From Dehalobacterium sp040766325 (GTDB lineage: Bacteria; Bacillota; Dehalobacteriia; Dehalobacteriales; Dehalobacteriaceae), in assembly GCA_040766325.1 (NCBI GenBank), contig JAXGQR010000001.1, positions 328,353-392,352 on the forward strand: 64,000 nucleotides of DNA, given 5' to 3'. Within the stretch, counting starts at the first letter, position 1. Every line of letters starts with the position of its first letter. Of this stretch, positions 7,999 to 16,651 are shown in pieces. The notes under the pieces were generated by a model that was not told the DNA's origin, ran no database searches, and saw nothing but the letters and a program-made list of their open reading frames with translations. The translations under genes and the position numbers were made by a program.

Positions 7999-9477
7999 AT
8001 GGAGAAGTTTGATATTCTGCGTGATATTGCAGAACGTACTGGAGGTGACATTTATTTAGGGGTAGTTGGACCTGTGCGTACAGGCAAATCTACTTTTATC
8101 AAGAGGTTCATGGAATTACTTGTCCTTCCCAATATTGTAGAATTCCATGAACGAGAGCGAGCTCATGATGAATTGCCTCAAAGCGGTGCCGGACGCACAA
8201 TCATGACCACTGAACCTAAATTTATACCTTCGGAGGCAGTTGAAATATCCGTTCGGGAAGGACTTGACATGAGGGTAAGACTAGTGGATTGTGTAGGATA
8301 TGCTGTTCAGGGGGCGGTAGGTTTTGAAGAAGAAGAGGGCCCCCGTATGGTACATACACCTTGGTTTGACGAAGAAATTCCTTTTCAGGAAGCAGCAGAA
8401 ATTGGTACGCGCAAGGTTATCACAGATCATTCCACTATCGGCATTGTCGTTTTAACCGACGGCAGCGTAACAGAAATTCCCCGGGAAAACTATATGGAGG
8501 CAGAAGAAAGGGTAATCTCAGAATTAAAAGAATTAAACAAACCCTTTATTATTGTCCTCAATTCAATTCATCCATATGCTCCGGAAACTATCGAGTTGGC
8601 GGAATCACTCAGTGAGCGGTATAATGTTTCCGTAATTCCCGTGAATGCTTATGCTATGGAGCATGACGATATCATGCAAGTTTTGCAACAATCTCTGTAT
8701 GAGTTTCCGGTCACAGAGGTCAATATTAACTTGCCTTTATGGATCGAAGAACTGGATTCCATCCATTGGTTAAGAAGTCAATGTGAAGATAGCGTAAAAA
8801 ATGCTGTCTCAAATGTGCGCAAACTTCGCGATATCGATCTGGCTTTAGAAGAATTAGCACAACCGGAGATTTTTGAAACTGTTCAACTTAGCCTGATGGA
8901 TCTAGGAACAGGTGTGGCCACTATAGAAATTACGATGCAGGACGGATTGTTCCATCGTATTTTGGAAGAAGTAACTGGTACTTCCATTGAAGGAGATCAT
9001 ACTTTACTAAAACTATTAAGAGAATATAGTCATGCCAATAAAGAATGGAATAAAGTAGCCTATGCCGTGGAGGAAGCACGCTTGGGTGGCTATGGGGTGG
9101 TTACCCCCAGCTTATTGGAAATGACCCTGGAAGAGCCGGAATTAATTAAGCAGGGCGGACGCTTCGGTGTCAAATTAAAAGCCAGTGCGCCCAGTTTTCA
9201 TTTAATTCGTGCAAATATATATACGGAGATCACGCCGCTTATCGGCTCAGAGAAACAATGTGAAGACTTAATGCGTTATATTCTAGAGGAATTCGAGGAT
9301 AATCCGCAAAAGATATGGGAGACTAATATTTTTGGCAAATCATTACATGAGTTGGTCCAGGAGGGGATCCAGAGTAAACTCTACCGAATGCCGGAAAATG
9401 CTCAAGTAAAATTCCAGGAGACCCTGCAACGAATTGCCAACGAAGGAGGCGGCGGACTTATCTGCATTATTCTATAA
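7999..9477 (+). CDS. spoIVA: Stage IV sporulation protein A, spore-coat ATPase
   Basis: A 492-residue protein, the same length as the B. subtilis protein. The Walker A motif GPVRTGKST is at 24-32, with the lysine at position 30. Later motifs of the family GTPase-like domain (LVDCVGY, VLNSIHP) are intact. The C-terminus ends GGLICIIL, the conserved hydrophobic end needed for membrane anchoring through SpoVM in the family. SpoIVA polymerises with ATP hydrolysis on the outer forespore membrane to form the coat basement layer. The start is supported by AAGGGAGGG. It is transcribed alone: a terminator precedes it and another follows it at 9531. Confidence 0.98.
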   Translation: MEKFDILRDIAERTGGDIYLGVVGPVRTGKSTFIKRFMELLVLPNIVEFHERERAHDELPQSGAGRTIMTTEPKFIPSEAVEISVREGLDMRVRLVDCVGYAVQGAVGFEEEEGPRMVHTPWFDEEIPFQEAAEIGTRKVITDHSTIGIVVLTDGSVTEIPRENYMEAEERVISELKELNKPFIIVLNSIHPYAPETIELAESLSERYNVSVIPVNAYAMEHDDIMQVLQQSLYEFPVTEVNINLPLWIEELDSIHWLRSQCEDSVKNAVSNVRKLRDIDLALEELAQPEIFETVQLSLMDLGTGVATIEITMQDGLFHRILEEVTGTSIEGDHTLLKLLREYSHANKEWNKVAYAVEEARLGGYGVVTPSLLEMTLEEPELIKQGGRFGVKLKASAPSFHLIRANIYTEITPLIGSEKQCEDLMRYILEEFEDNPQKIWETNIFGKSLHELVQEGIQSKLYRMPENAQVKFQETLQRIANEGGGGLICIIL

Positions 9478-9530
9478 ATTTTCGGATTTGAAGCAATATT
9501 GATTGGGTCGGTTTAAAATTAGGGTTTTAG

Positions 9531-9566
9531 AAGGTGGTTGTAGTTTCAGCCACCTTTTTTGTTTTT
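9531..9566 (+). terminator. Intrinsic terminator after spoIVA
   Basis: AAGGTGGTTG pairs with CAGCCACCTT (one mismatch) with a short loop and a long T-rich tail. Confidence 0.85.
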
Positions 9567-9695
9567 TATTGATATAATATAGTCTAGGCTCAGAACTGTC
9601 TGAAAAAATTTAATAAATAAACATAACTTTATATTTTATTTCTTTTCCCATCGTAATCTCCTCTTACACTTATCGTATATTAATCAATAAAAAAC

Positions 9696-9725
9696 TTGCC
9701 ATGGATAGAAGGCTTTTGATATAAT
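9696..9725 (+). promoter_or_regulatory. Sigma-A promoter for the pheB-hom-thrB-lysC operon
   Basis: TTGCCA (9696-9701), 18-base spacer, extended TGA-TATAAT (-10 at 9720-9725), 53 bases before pheB. No T-box or known riboswitch is seen between promoter and start. Confidence 0.75.
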
Positions 9726-9777
9726 GTTCGCATTGGAAAGATAAAAGTATACACTGGAAATACATTGAGGGTATATC

Positions 9778-10224
9778 ATGAAAAAAAACCGACAATTCTA
9801 CATTGTCTCTGCAGAAATTCTGCCGGAAGCGATGGTTAAAACTGCTCTGGCAAAAGAATTACTGGCAAAAGGAGAAGCAGAGACCATTAAACAAGCTGTG
9901 GACCAAGTTGAGCTGAGCAGAAGCGCTTTTTATAAATATCGTGATGGGATATTTCCTTTTTATCAGGAGCGTAAAGAACAAATTGTGACTCTAAACATTA
10001 TTCTTGATCATCGTTTCGGTATCCTTTCAGGTGTGATTAACACCATTGCCTCTGTTCGGGGAAACATTCTTACCATTAATCAGAGTATTCCTCTGCAAGG
10101 AATGGCTAATGTTACCGTATCCCTGGAAACTGCGCAAATGCGGATTACGGTTCCGGAACTATTGGAATGTTTTTTAGCGATTCCCGGCGTGTTAAAGGTT
10201 GAATTGGTTGGACAAAGCATTTGA
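9778..10224 (+). CDS. pheB: ACT domain protein of the PheB/UPF0735 family
   Basis: A 148-residue protein with an N-terminal helical segment that looks like a small HTH (VDQVELSRSAFYKYRDGIFPF, ~40-60) and a C-terminal ACT domain from ~70 (VTLNIILDHRFGILSGVIN). ACT domains bind amino acids. It opens an operon with hom, thrB and lysC, so it may sense a product of the aspartate family, but no ligand is demonstrated by the sequence. In B. subtilis pheB lies next to pheA. Start ATG 9778 has only a weak GAGGG ribosome site. It is 30 bases from the hom start. Confidence 0.85.
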   Translation: MKKNRQFYIVSAEILPEAMVKTALAKELLAKGEAETIKQAVDQVELSRSAFYKYRDGIFPFYQERKEQIVTLNIILDHRFGILSGVINTIASVRGNILTINQSIPLQGMANVTVSLETAQMRITVPELLECFLAIPGVLKVELVGQSI

Positions 10225-10254
10225 TCAAAAACTTAGTTGCTGGAGGTTTATGAA

Positions 10255-11580
10255 ATGGATATGGAAAGGAACAAAGAGTTAGATCGGGTTATTTATATCG
10301 GCCTCATGGGTGTTGGAACGGTGGGCACCGGCGTACTTAAGGTTTTATTAAAAAACAAAGAAAGCATCGCCAAAAAAGTTGGGGCCAGGTTGGAAGTAAA
10401 AAGAATTTTAGATAAAGATGTAGAACTTATTACCGCAAAGGTTGAAGCACTGGGCATGGATGGGTCGATAGTGACCTCAGATGTCAATGATTTGGTGCTG
10501 GATCCTGAGATAAACATCATTGTTGAGGTTATGGGAGGAATTCAACCTGCAGAAGAGTTTATCATAAAGGCTTTGAAAAACGGGAAAAGTGTTGTCACGG
10601 CAAATAAAGACTTAATTGCTGCCCGAGGTAAAGAACTCTTTGAGACGGCAGAGGCTCATCAGGTAGACTTATTATTCGAAGCAAGTGTGGCTGGTGGCGT
10701 ACCTATTATCCAGTCACTGAAAGAAAGCTTGGCTGGTAATATTATTCATCATATTATGGGTATTGTGAATGGGACGACAAATTTCATTCTGACGAAAATG
10801 GCCCAGGAGAAGAAAAATTTTGATGAAGTTTTGGCACTGGCCCAAAAATTGGGTTTCGCTGAAGCTGATCCGGCATCTGATATAGAAGGCTATGATGCGG
10901 CACGCAAAGTGGCGATCCTAGCATCCATTGCATTTAATACACGGGTTACCGACAATGATGTTTATGTCGAAGGGATAACCAATATCACGGATCGGGATAT
11001 TACTTTTGCTCAGGAACTGGGTTATGTTATAAAACTATTAGGTATTGCCAAAGAAGAAGACAATGAAATTGAGGCTAGGGTGCATCCGGCCATGATTCCT
11101 TTAGATCATCCATTAAGTTCTGTGAATGACGCTTTTAACGCCGTCTTTGTGGAAGGAGATGCCGTAGGAAAAACCATGTTTTATGGTGCCGGGGCTGGTG
11201 AGTTGCCAACAGCTAGTGCTATTGTAGGAGATTTGATAGCTGCTGCCCGTAACATTCAATACTCTTCTCAGGGGCGTTTGGGCTGCACCTGCTTTGAACA
11301 TAAAAAAATCAAGTCTATTGGTGAGATTAAAACCAAGTATTTTTTAAGAATGCTGGTTAAAGATCAACCAGGTGTATTGGCTAGTATTGCAGCAGTATTG
11401 AGCAATCAAGGTGTGAGTATTGAAACTGTGATTCAAAAAAGGATGAATGATAATAATAGTACGGATTTAGTTCTAATTACCCATCAGGTGGCGGAACATC
11501 ATATTAGAGATGCCGTTGCAGTCATCCGAAGTTTATCCAGCGTGGAAAAATTGGAAAATATCATCAGAGTTGAAGAATAA
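10255..11580 (+). CDS. hom: Homoserine dehydrogenase
   Basis: A 441-residue enzyme that reduces aspartate semialdehyde to homoserine for threonine and methionine synthesis. The N-terminal Rossmann motif GLMGVGTVGTG follows within the first 30 residues. The central catalytic part contains VTANKDLIA, the EASVAGGVPI substrate motif and IVNGTTNFIL. A C-terminal ACT regulatory domain begins near residue 360 (LRMLVKDQPGVLASIA), implying threonine feedback as in the family. Start ATG 10255 is chosen because TGGAGG lies eight bases upstream. A TTG at 10237 would place that ribosome site inside the gene. It is followed by thrB after 60 bases. Confidence 0.97.
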   Translation: MDMERNKELDRVIYIGLMGVGTVGTGVLKVLLKNKESIAKKVGARLEVKRILDKDVELITAKVEALGMDGSIVTSDVNDLVLDPEINIIVEVMGGIQPAEEFIIKALKNGKSVVTANKDLIAARGKELFETAEAHQVDLLFEASVAGGVPIIQSLKESLAGNIIHHIMGIVNGTTNFILTKMAQEKKNFDEVLALAQKLGFAEADPASDIEGYDAARKVAILASIAFNTRVTDNDVYVEGITNITDRDITFAQELGYVIKLLGIAKEEDNEIEARVHPAMIPLDHPLSSVNDAFNAVFVEGDAVGKTMFYGAGAGELPTASAIVGDLIAAARNIQYSSQGRLGCTCFEHKKIKSIGEIKTKYFLRMLVKDQPGVLASIAAVLSNQGVSIETVIQKRMNDNNSTDLVLITHQVAEHHIRDAVAVIRSLSSVEKLENIIRVEE

Positions 11581-11640
11581 AACTAAATTATAACAGACTT
11601 AAAAACAAAACATCTTGGATAGGAGAGAACTGGACAAAAG

Positions 11641-12540
11641 ATGATTACAATTCGCGTACCTGGAACATCAGGCAATTTGGGTCCCGGTTTTGATACAGTT
11701 GGGATGGCCTTTCAGCTATATAATTATTTTACTTTTGCCCTATTGCCTTCCGGACTTCAAATTGAGATATCTGGAGAAGGAAAAGATGAACTGTCCCGAA
11801 AAGAAGATAATATTGTTTATCAGGCAGCTATGAAGGTGTTTAAAAGGGTTGACTTCCAACCTCAGGGACTGAAAATAATTCAAGAAAATCATATTCCCAT
11901 CTCCCGGGGTCTAGGAAGTTCGGCATCTAGTATAGTAGGCGGAATGATGGGGGCAAATTTAATTTCCGGTGCTCATTTATCAAAAGAAGAAATTTTAAAA
12001 ATGGCTGTAGATATGGAAGGACATCCGGATAATGTCACACCGGCTTTAATGGGGGGTATTACCGCTTCCGTAAGAGGGATCCATGACGTGGATTATATCA
12101 AGATCCTTCCTCCCGAAAGACTGCGAGCAATTGCAGCGATTCCGGACTTCCATTTATCCACTAATCTGGCCAGACAGGTTATTCCTGCCAGGGTAGACCG
12201 AAGTGATGCTGTTTTTAACATAGGACGCACTTCTTTAATGATCGGAGCCCTCCTGGAGGGCGATTTGTCCTTGTTTGGCAAAATGATGGAAGACAGGCTG
12301 CACCAACCTTATCGCATGTCTTTGATTCCAGGCGGTAAAAAGGTTTTTGAGGGAGCACAAAACGCAGGTGCTTTGTCTGTAGCCATCAGTGGCGCCGGCC
12401 CGACCATTATCGCCTTTTTTGTAGATGGGGGGAATCAAATTGCTTTGGCAATGCAAGAAGCATTTTTATCTGAAGGAATTCCATGTCGTACCATCGACTT
12501 ATATCCTGATGCAGAAGGAACCGTATTAATCAGAAATTAA
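11641..12540 (+). CDS. thrB: Homoserine kinase (GHMP family)
   Basis: A 299-residue GHMP kinase that phosphorylates homoserine, the step before threonine synthase. Motifs are PGTSGNLGPGFD at the N-terminus, the ATP-binding glycine/serine loop SRGLGSSASS near residue 90, and the C-terminal GAGPTIIAF near 252. No thrC (threonine synthase) is in the window, so the pathway is completed elsewhere. Start ATG 11641 follows a GGAGAG-type site. It is followed by lysC after 91 bases holding only a weak hairpin. Confidence 0.96.
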   Translation: MITIRVPGTSGNLGPGFDTVGMAFQLYNYFTFALLPSGLQIEISGEGKDELSRKEDNIVYQAAMKVFKRVDFQPQGLKIIQENHIPISRGLGSSASSIVGGMMGANLISGAHLSKEEILKMAVDMEGHPDNVTPALMGGITASVRGIHDVDYIKILPPERLRAIAAIPDFHLSTNLARQVIPARVDRSDAVFNIGRTSLMIGALLEGDLSLFGKMMEDRLHQPYRMSLIPGGKKVFEGAQNAGALSVAISGAGPTIIAFFVDGGNQIALAMQEAFLSEGIPCRTIDLYPDAEGTVLIRN

Positions 12541-12631
12541 TTAAAAGGAAGTCTCATATATGGTAAAATGATTTCGTGGGATCATTCATAATTAAAAAAT
12601 ATTCATCATAGTGTGGGAGGAAATTCAATAA

Positions 12632-13860
12632 ATGGCGATTTTAGTGCAAAAATTCGGTGGGAGTTCTGTTGCTGATCCAGAAAAGGTAAAAAGAGTTGCC
12701 AAAAGAGTTGGCTCTGCATTTGATCAGGGAAATCAGGTGGTCGTTGTAGTTTCCGCTATGGGAGATACTACGGATCATTTAATTGATTTGGCCAAACAGG
12801 TGACGGCTAATCCACCGAAAAGAGAAATGGATATGCTTCTTGCCACTGGAGAGCAGCAATCAATGGCTTTATTGGCAATGGCGCTTCAGGAAATTGGTTA
12901 TCATTCTGTATCTTTGACCGGGCAGCAAGCAGGTATCCATACAGATATGGCCTATTCCAAGTCTAAAATATTAAGTATTGATACGTCTAGATTGGAAAGA
13001 GAATTAGACAAAAAACATATTGTGATCGTTGCAGGATTTCAAAATGACACAGGATAATGAAATCACGACCCTAGGAAGAGGCGGTTCAGATACCAGTGCC
13101 GTTGCCCTAGCTGCTTCACTGGGGCGGATATTTGCGTGAGATCTTTACAGATGTGGATGGGGTTTATACCACAGATCCACGAATCGTACCTGAGGCACGA
13201 AAGCTGTCCAGTATTACTTATGATGAAATGTTGGAATTGGCTAGCTTAGGTACTGCCGTGCTGCATCCCAGAAGTGTGGAGGTGGCCAAACAGTTTAATG
13301 TGAAAATTCATGTGCGATCCAGTTTTTAATGAAAATGAAGGAACAATTGTGCAGGAGGTTGAGAATGTGGACAAACTATTGGAAAAAGATGGTGGTACAA
13401 GGCGTTGCCTATGATTTAAACACTGCTAAGGTCACGGTATTTGATATCCCGGATCAACCGGGCACAGCAGGTAAACTTTGGTGCTTTGGTGATGAAAAAA
13501 TTAATGTGAATATGATTATTTAAAAGCCAGCAAAGAAAAGGTGTAGCAAATCATGCCTTTTACTGTGAATAGAGATGATGTGGATCGGGCTGAAGAAATT
13601 ATCAGTCAGGTTACCAAAGAAATCACGGGGCTGGAGAATTTTCTTTTGATTCCGGGGTAGCTAAAATATCTATCGTAGGTGCCGGTATGATCACAAATCC
13701 TGGAGTAGCCGCCCGGATGTTTAAGACTTTGGCGGATCAAAATATCAACATTGAAATGATTTCAACCTCTGAGATTAAAGTTTCCTGTGTTATCAGAGCT
13801 GAACAGGCCAAACTGGCGGTCGTAAGCCTTCATAACGCTTTTAAACTTGAAAAAGAATAA
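12632..13860 (+). pseudogene. lysC: Aspartokinase (LysC type), N-terminus intact, C-terminal half frame-broken
   Basis: Begins as a normal aspartokinase: start after GGGAGGA, ATP/aspartate motif KFGGSSVADPEKV at 7-19, and VVVVSAMGDTTD. The frame breaks at about 13045, where FQNDTG stops at 13057. Conserved text (DNEITTLGRGGSDT) continues in another frame. Compared with the second copy (14781-15611), the region 13093-13922 has missing or extra bases near 13121, 13134, 13326, 13391, 13480 and 13626, plus several substitutions between 13480 and 13550. The segment includes the ACT domains. As written it cannot make a full enzyme; only the 141-residue N-terminal piece is open. A second, intact aspartokinase (dapG) lies near 32.7 kb. 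The damage could be real decay or poor-quality sequence. Confidence 0.85.
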
Positions 13861-13922
13861 TTTATGAGAGATGGTTATCAAGAAAATTTGAATCAAGAAT
13901 TAGGTTAATTTGTTAAATAACT
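13093..13922 (+). repeat. Direct repeat copy 1 (lysC 3' segment, degraded)
   Basis: An 830-base block starting at CCAGTGCCGTTGCCC and ending at GTTAAATAACT. It is repeated at 14781-15611. Similarity stops sharply on both sides. This copy carries most of the indels. Confidence 0.9.
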
Positions 13923-14780
13923 TGAGTTTCACCGCAGAATTTTTTAAGGAGATAAATCCACCAAACTCCAAACTACTGTATTTGGAAGAGGTTTATTAAA
14001 TTCCTAGATTAGACACACCAACTAAGCCCCGTCTGAAACCGGACTTGAGAGGAAAGAAATATTGCTTTAATCAATCAAACGATCAACAGGCAGAGCTGGC
14101 GAAATACAGGCCGTTTGTCTTGAACCAAGTCGGACCCCTTTTTTAGCATATGCAAGTATACCAGAAATACCTTTAGCCAACCGATAATAGTAAAACTGGA
14201 CTTTATGCTTTACAGGAGCAGCAGTTTGGATAATAGAAACCTTTAGTGCACTGGCTTCCGATTTCGTATGAGATCAATGCAGGAATGCCACCATACATAA
14301 GGTGATATAAAAATTGAGAGCATTGATTGCTTTTAATTTTCGGACACGGAAATTTTCAAACTGGAAAACCTGCTTTTACAGCGGAAATATTCCTCAATGC
14401 GCCACCGTGAAAAGCCGAAGCCTGGCAACACGAACGACATCTTCTTTTGACTTTAATTCTTTGTTGGTTGCCAGCATCATTGGACATCACTCCGTGAGCC
14501 CATAAACAAGAACCAAATAAATATTTTTTTTGGATGCGGTTATTGAACCTTTACGTGGGATAAATATGCCTCCCTTTTCTTGCCTTTGTAAAATGGGGGT
14601 TTTGATTTTGCCCTTTCTACGGTTTCTTAGTTCTGCAGCGGGAACCCATTTGTTATGAAAAAACAGCTTCCTTTTTGCAGTGAGCCGAATGACATAATCC
14701 TGATCTAGGGAGTCAAGTTCTAAAAACATCTTATTAGCATCATAGCCCTGTCCATAACAAAGGTTGCTTTTCGACATTTT
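13923..14780 (-). mobile_element. Truncated IS4-type transposase remnant
   Basis: Reading the minus strand from 14780 down to about 14010 gives the C-terminal half of a DDE transposase. It starts GYDANKMFLELDSLDQDYVIRL, continues KRKLFFHNKWVPAAELRNRRKGK and NIYLVLVYGLTE to a stop at 14487. After a frame change it continues NKELKSKEDVV, a damaged RWRIEEYF motif, and RVRKLKAINALNFYITL. The N-terminal half with the first catalytic acidic residues is missing, cut off exactly at the border with the second lysC copy. Several frameshifts and stops make it inactive. No clear terminal inverted repeats were found. Family placement (IS4-like) rests on recognised motifs and not on a search. Confidence 0.75.
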
Positions 14781-15611
14781 CCAGTGCCGTTGCCCTAGCT
14801 GCTTCACTGGGGGCGGATATTTGTGAGATCTTTACAGATGTGGATGGGGTTTATACCACAGATCCACGAATCGTACCTGAGGCACGAAAGCTGTCCAGTA
14901 TTACTTATGATGAAATGTTGGAATTGGCTAGCTTAGGTACTGCCGTGCTGCATCCCAGAAGTGTGGAGGTGGCCAAACAGTTTAATGTGAAAATTCATGT
15001 GCGATCCAGTTTTAATGAAAATGAAGGAACAATTGTGCAGGAGGTTGAGAATGTGGACAAACTATTGGAAAAAGATATGGTGGTACAAGGCGTTGCCTAT
15101 GATTTAAACACTGCTAAGGTCACGGTATTTGATATCCCGGATCAACCGGGCACAGCAGGTAAACTTTTTGGTGCTTTAGCCGATGAAAAAATTAATGTAG
15201 ATATGATTATTCAAAGCCAGCAAAGAAAAGGTGTAACCGATATTTCTTTTACTGTGAATAGAGATGATGTGGATCGGGCTGAAGAAATTATCAGTCAGGT
15301 TACCAAGGAAATCGGGGCTGGAGAATTTTCTTTTGATTCCGGGGTAGCTAAAATATCTATCGTAGGTGCCGGTATGATCACAAATCCTGGGGTAGCCGCC
15401 CGGATGTTTAAGACTTTGGCGGATCAAAATATCAACATTGAAATGATTTCAACCTCTGAGATTAAAGTTTCCTGTGTTATCAGAGCTGAACAGGCCAAAC
15501 TGGCGGTCGTAAGCCTTCATAACGCTTTTAAACTTGAAAAAGAATAATTTATGAGAGATGGTTATCAAGAAAATTTGAATCCAAAAAATTAGGTTAATTT
15601 GTTAAATAACT
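14781..15611 (+). repeat. Direct repeat copy 2 (lysC 3' segment, intact frame)
   Basis: An 831-base near-identical repeat of 13093-13922. It abuts the transposase remnant on the left. On the right it ends two bases before the -35 box of the tRNA-Pro promoter. Confidence 0.9.
14840..15547 (+). CDS. Aspartokinase C-terminal fragment with tandem ACT domains (beta-subunit-like)
   Basis: An open frame holding the end of the kinase domain (DVDGVYTTDPRIVPEA, LGTAVLHPRSVEVAKQF) and two ACT domains (VTVFDIPDQPGTAGKL; ISIVGAGMITNPGVAARMF). The N-terminal catalytic half is missing, so it cannot be a kinase alone. A clean internal start exists: AGGAGG at 15039-15044, eight bases, then GTG at 15053. It would give a 164-residue protein of ACT domains only. 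In B. subtilis LysC (aspartokinase II) the beta subunit is made from just such an in-phase internal start and is of nearly the same size. Expression of the beta-like protein here is inference; no promoter was found in the transposase remnant. The end of the frame is the normal aspartokinase end. Confidence 0.8.
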   Translation: MDGVYTTDPRIVPEARKLSSITYDEMLELASLGTAVLHPRSVEVAKQFNVKIHVRSSFNENEGTIVQEVENVDKLLEKDMVVQGVAYDLNTAKVTVFDIPDQPGTAGKLFGALADEKINVDMIIQSQQRKGVTDISFTVNRDDVDRAEEIISQVTKEIGAGEFSFDSGVAKISIVGAGMITNPGVAARMFKTLADQNINIEMISTSEIKVSCVIRAEQAKLAVVSLHNAFKLEKE

Positions 15612-15612
15612 A

Positions 15613-15641
15613 TTGACAGTTATCACTTTCTATTATAGAAT
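15613..15641 (+). promoter_or_regulatory. Sigma-A promoter for tRNA-Pro
   Basis: TTGACA (15613-15618), 17-base spacer, TAGAAT (15636-15641), 15 bases before the tRNA. Confidence 0.85.
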
Positions 15642-15655
15642 AAAAGTTGTTGTTT

Positions 15656-15733
15656 CGGGGCGTAGCTCAGTTTGGCTAGAGCGCTACCTTGGGGTGGTAG
15701 AGGCCGCACGTTCAAGTCGTGTCGCTCCGACCA
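15656..15733 (+). tRNA. tRNA-Pro (anticodon GGG)
   Basis: Full cloverleaf: acceptor CGGGGCG/CGCTCCG, D arm with TAGCTCAG, anticodon stem CTACC/GGTAG with loop TTGGGGT (anticodon at 15691-15693), and T arm GTTCAAGTC. The encoded discriminator A and CCA end at 15733. Decodes CCC and CCU. It has its own promoter and terminator. Confidence 0.95.
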
Positions 15734-15741
15734 GGAAATCT

Positions 15742-15774
15742 AGAGTCGCAAATAATTGCGACTCTTTGTTTTTT
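15742..15774 (+). terminator. Intrinsic terminator after tRNA-Pro
   Basis: Perfect 10-bp stem AGAGTCGCAA/TTGCGACTCT with an ATAA loop, followed by a T-rich tail. Confidence 0.9.
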
Positions 15775-15813
15775 AATATTTTAGCCCCTGAACTTATGGC
15801 CTTAATGAAAGAC

Positions 15814-15842
15814 TTGCCATTTATTAGAACATATGGTATACT
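15814..15842 (+). promoter_or_regulatory. Sigma-A promoter for the rimP-nusA-infB operon
   Basis: TTGCCA (15814-15819), 17-base spacer, extended TGG-TATACT (-10 at 15837-15842). Predicted leader of about 285 nt to the rimP start. Confidence 0.75.
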
Positions 15843-15986
15843 AATATGTGGCATAATAACTCGTATGCGATTTGGAGTTTCAATTTCTTTCGATGCTTAA
15901 ACGGGCATCAACTAAGAAATTCTGCAAACTTAAATTTGAGGGTATTAATAGTAATTAACTATTGGATATAGTTCAAAAATTTCTGT

Positions 15987-16012
15987 AAAGAGTGGGTCTT
16001 AACCCACTCTTT
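15987..16012 (+). terminator. Leader hairpin, likely attenuator, upstream of rimP
   Basis: AAAGAGTGGGT pairs perfectly with ACCCACTCTTT around a 4-nt loop and is followed by CCTTTAG. It lies between the promoter and rimP, so it could act as an attenuator, for example under NusA control. That role is inference. Confidence 0.6.
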
Positions 16013-16133
16013 CCTTTAGTATATCGAAATTATTTTAAGATTAGCTCAAGGGAGCCGGTTATTCAAGAGGTATTTCCACCCCGGACATGGGAAACATATC
16101 CTTTAGGTATTATTATGTATGGAGGAAGGGTAT

Positions 16134-16598
16134 ATGAAAAAAAACAACAGTGTCAAAGATTTAGTAGAGAGTATTGTAAATCCGTTGGTTGAATCCGCCG
16201 GATTTGAGTTGGTGGATCTTGAATACAAAAAGGAAGGCGGTAACTGGTATTTACGCTTGTTTATTGACCATGACAAGGGAATTGATCATGCATCATGTGA
16301 GTATGTGAGTAATTTAGTGGGAGATGAGTTAGATCGCATCGATCCGATTCCTCATTCCTATATTTTAGAAGTTTCTTCTCCGGGCATAGAACGTCCATTA
16401 AAAACAGCTAAGGATTATCTTCGCTTTAGTGGAGAAAAAGTACATATTAAATTATTTGCTGCTAAAAATAAACAAAAAGAATTTACCGGGATTATATTGG
16501 GCATTGAAGATGGTCACGTAGCTTTGTCTATTAATAATACCAAAACTTTATTTAGTTTTGATGAGATCGCCAGTGCCCAATTGATCGTGGATTTTTAG
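16134..16598 (+). CDS. rimP: Ribosome maturation factor RimP
   Basis: A 154-residue protein of the RimP family, acting in late 30S subunit assembly. The N-terminal domain carries GFELVDLEYKKEGGNWYLRLFID and the family SPGIERPL motif near residue 80. The C-terminal SH3-like barrel follows. Start ATG 16134 is chosen because GGAGGAAGG lies just upstream. An ATG at 16119 would put that ribosome site inside the gene. It is the first gene of the classic rimP-nusA-rnpM-ylxQ-infB-rbfA operon. Confidence 0.95.
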   Translation: MKKNNSVKDLVESIVNPLVESAGFELVDLEYKKEGGNWYLRLFIDHDKGIDHASCEYVSNLVGDELDRIDPIPHSYILEVSSPGIERPLKTAKDYLRFSGEKVHIKLFAAKNKQKEFTGIILGIEDGHVALSINNTKTLFSFDEIASAQLIVDF

Positions 16599-16651
16599 TA
16601 AAGCCCCGCGGTATGTGGAATTATGAGTAAAAAACTTAATAAGGAGAGGTC

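Larger units (their letters stand above)
15775..16133 (+). other. rimP operon leader region
   Basis: No gene here. It holds the rimP promoter (15814-15842) and the strong hairpin 15987-16012. The remaining ~290 bases show no recognised riboswitch. Confidence 0.6.

Noticed and set aside
9566..9777. Possible T-box or threonine riboswitch before pheB-hom
   Set aside because: No T-box sequence or specifier structure found; only a sigma-A promoter is supported.
14314..14505. A short plus-strand frame in the transposase remnant
   Set aside because: The minus strand carries the recognisable transposase text; the plus frame is its shadow.
15613..15900. A 95-codon open frame over the tRNA-Pro region
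   Set aside because: It runs straight through a clear tRNA, its promoter and its terminator; no ribosome site.
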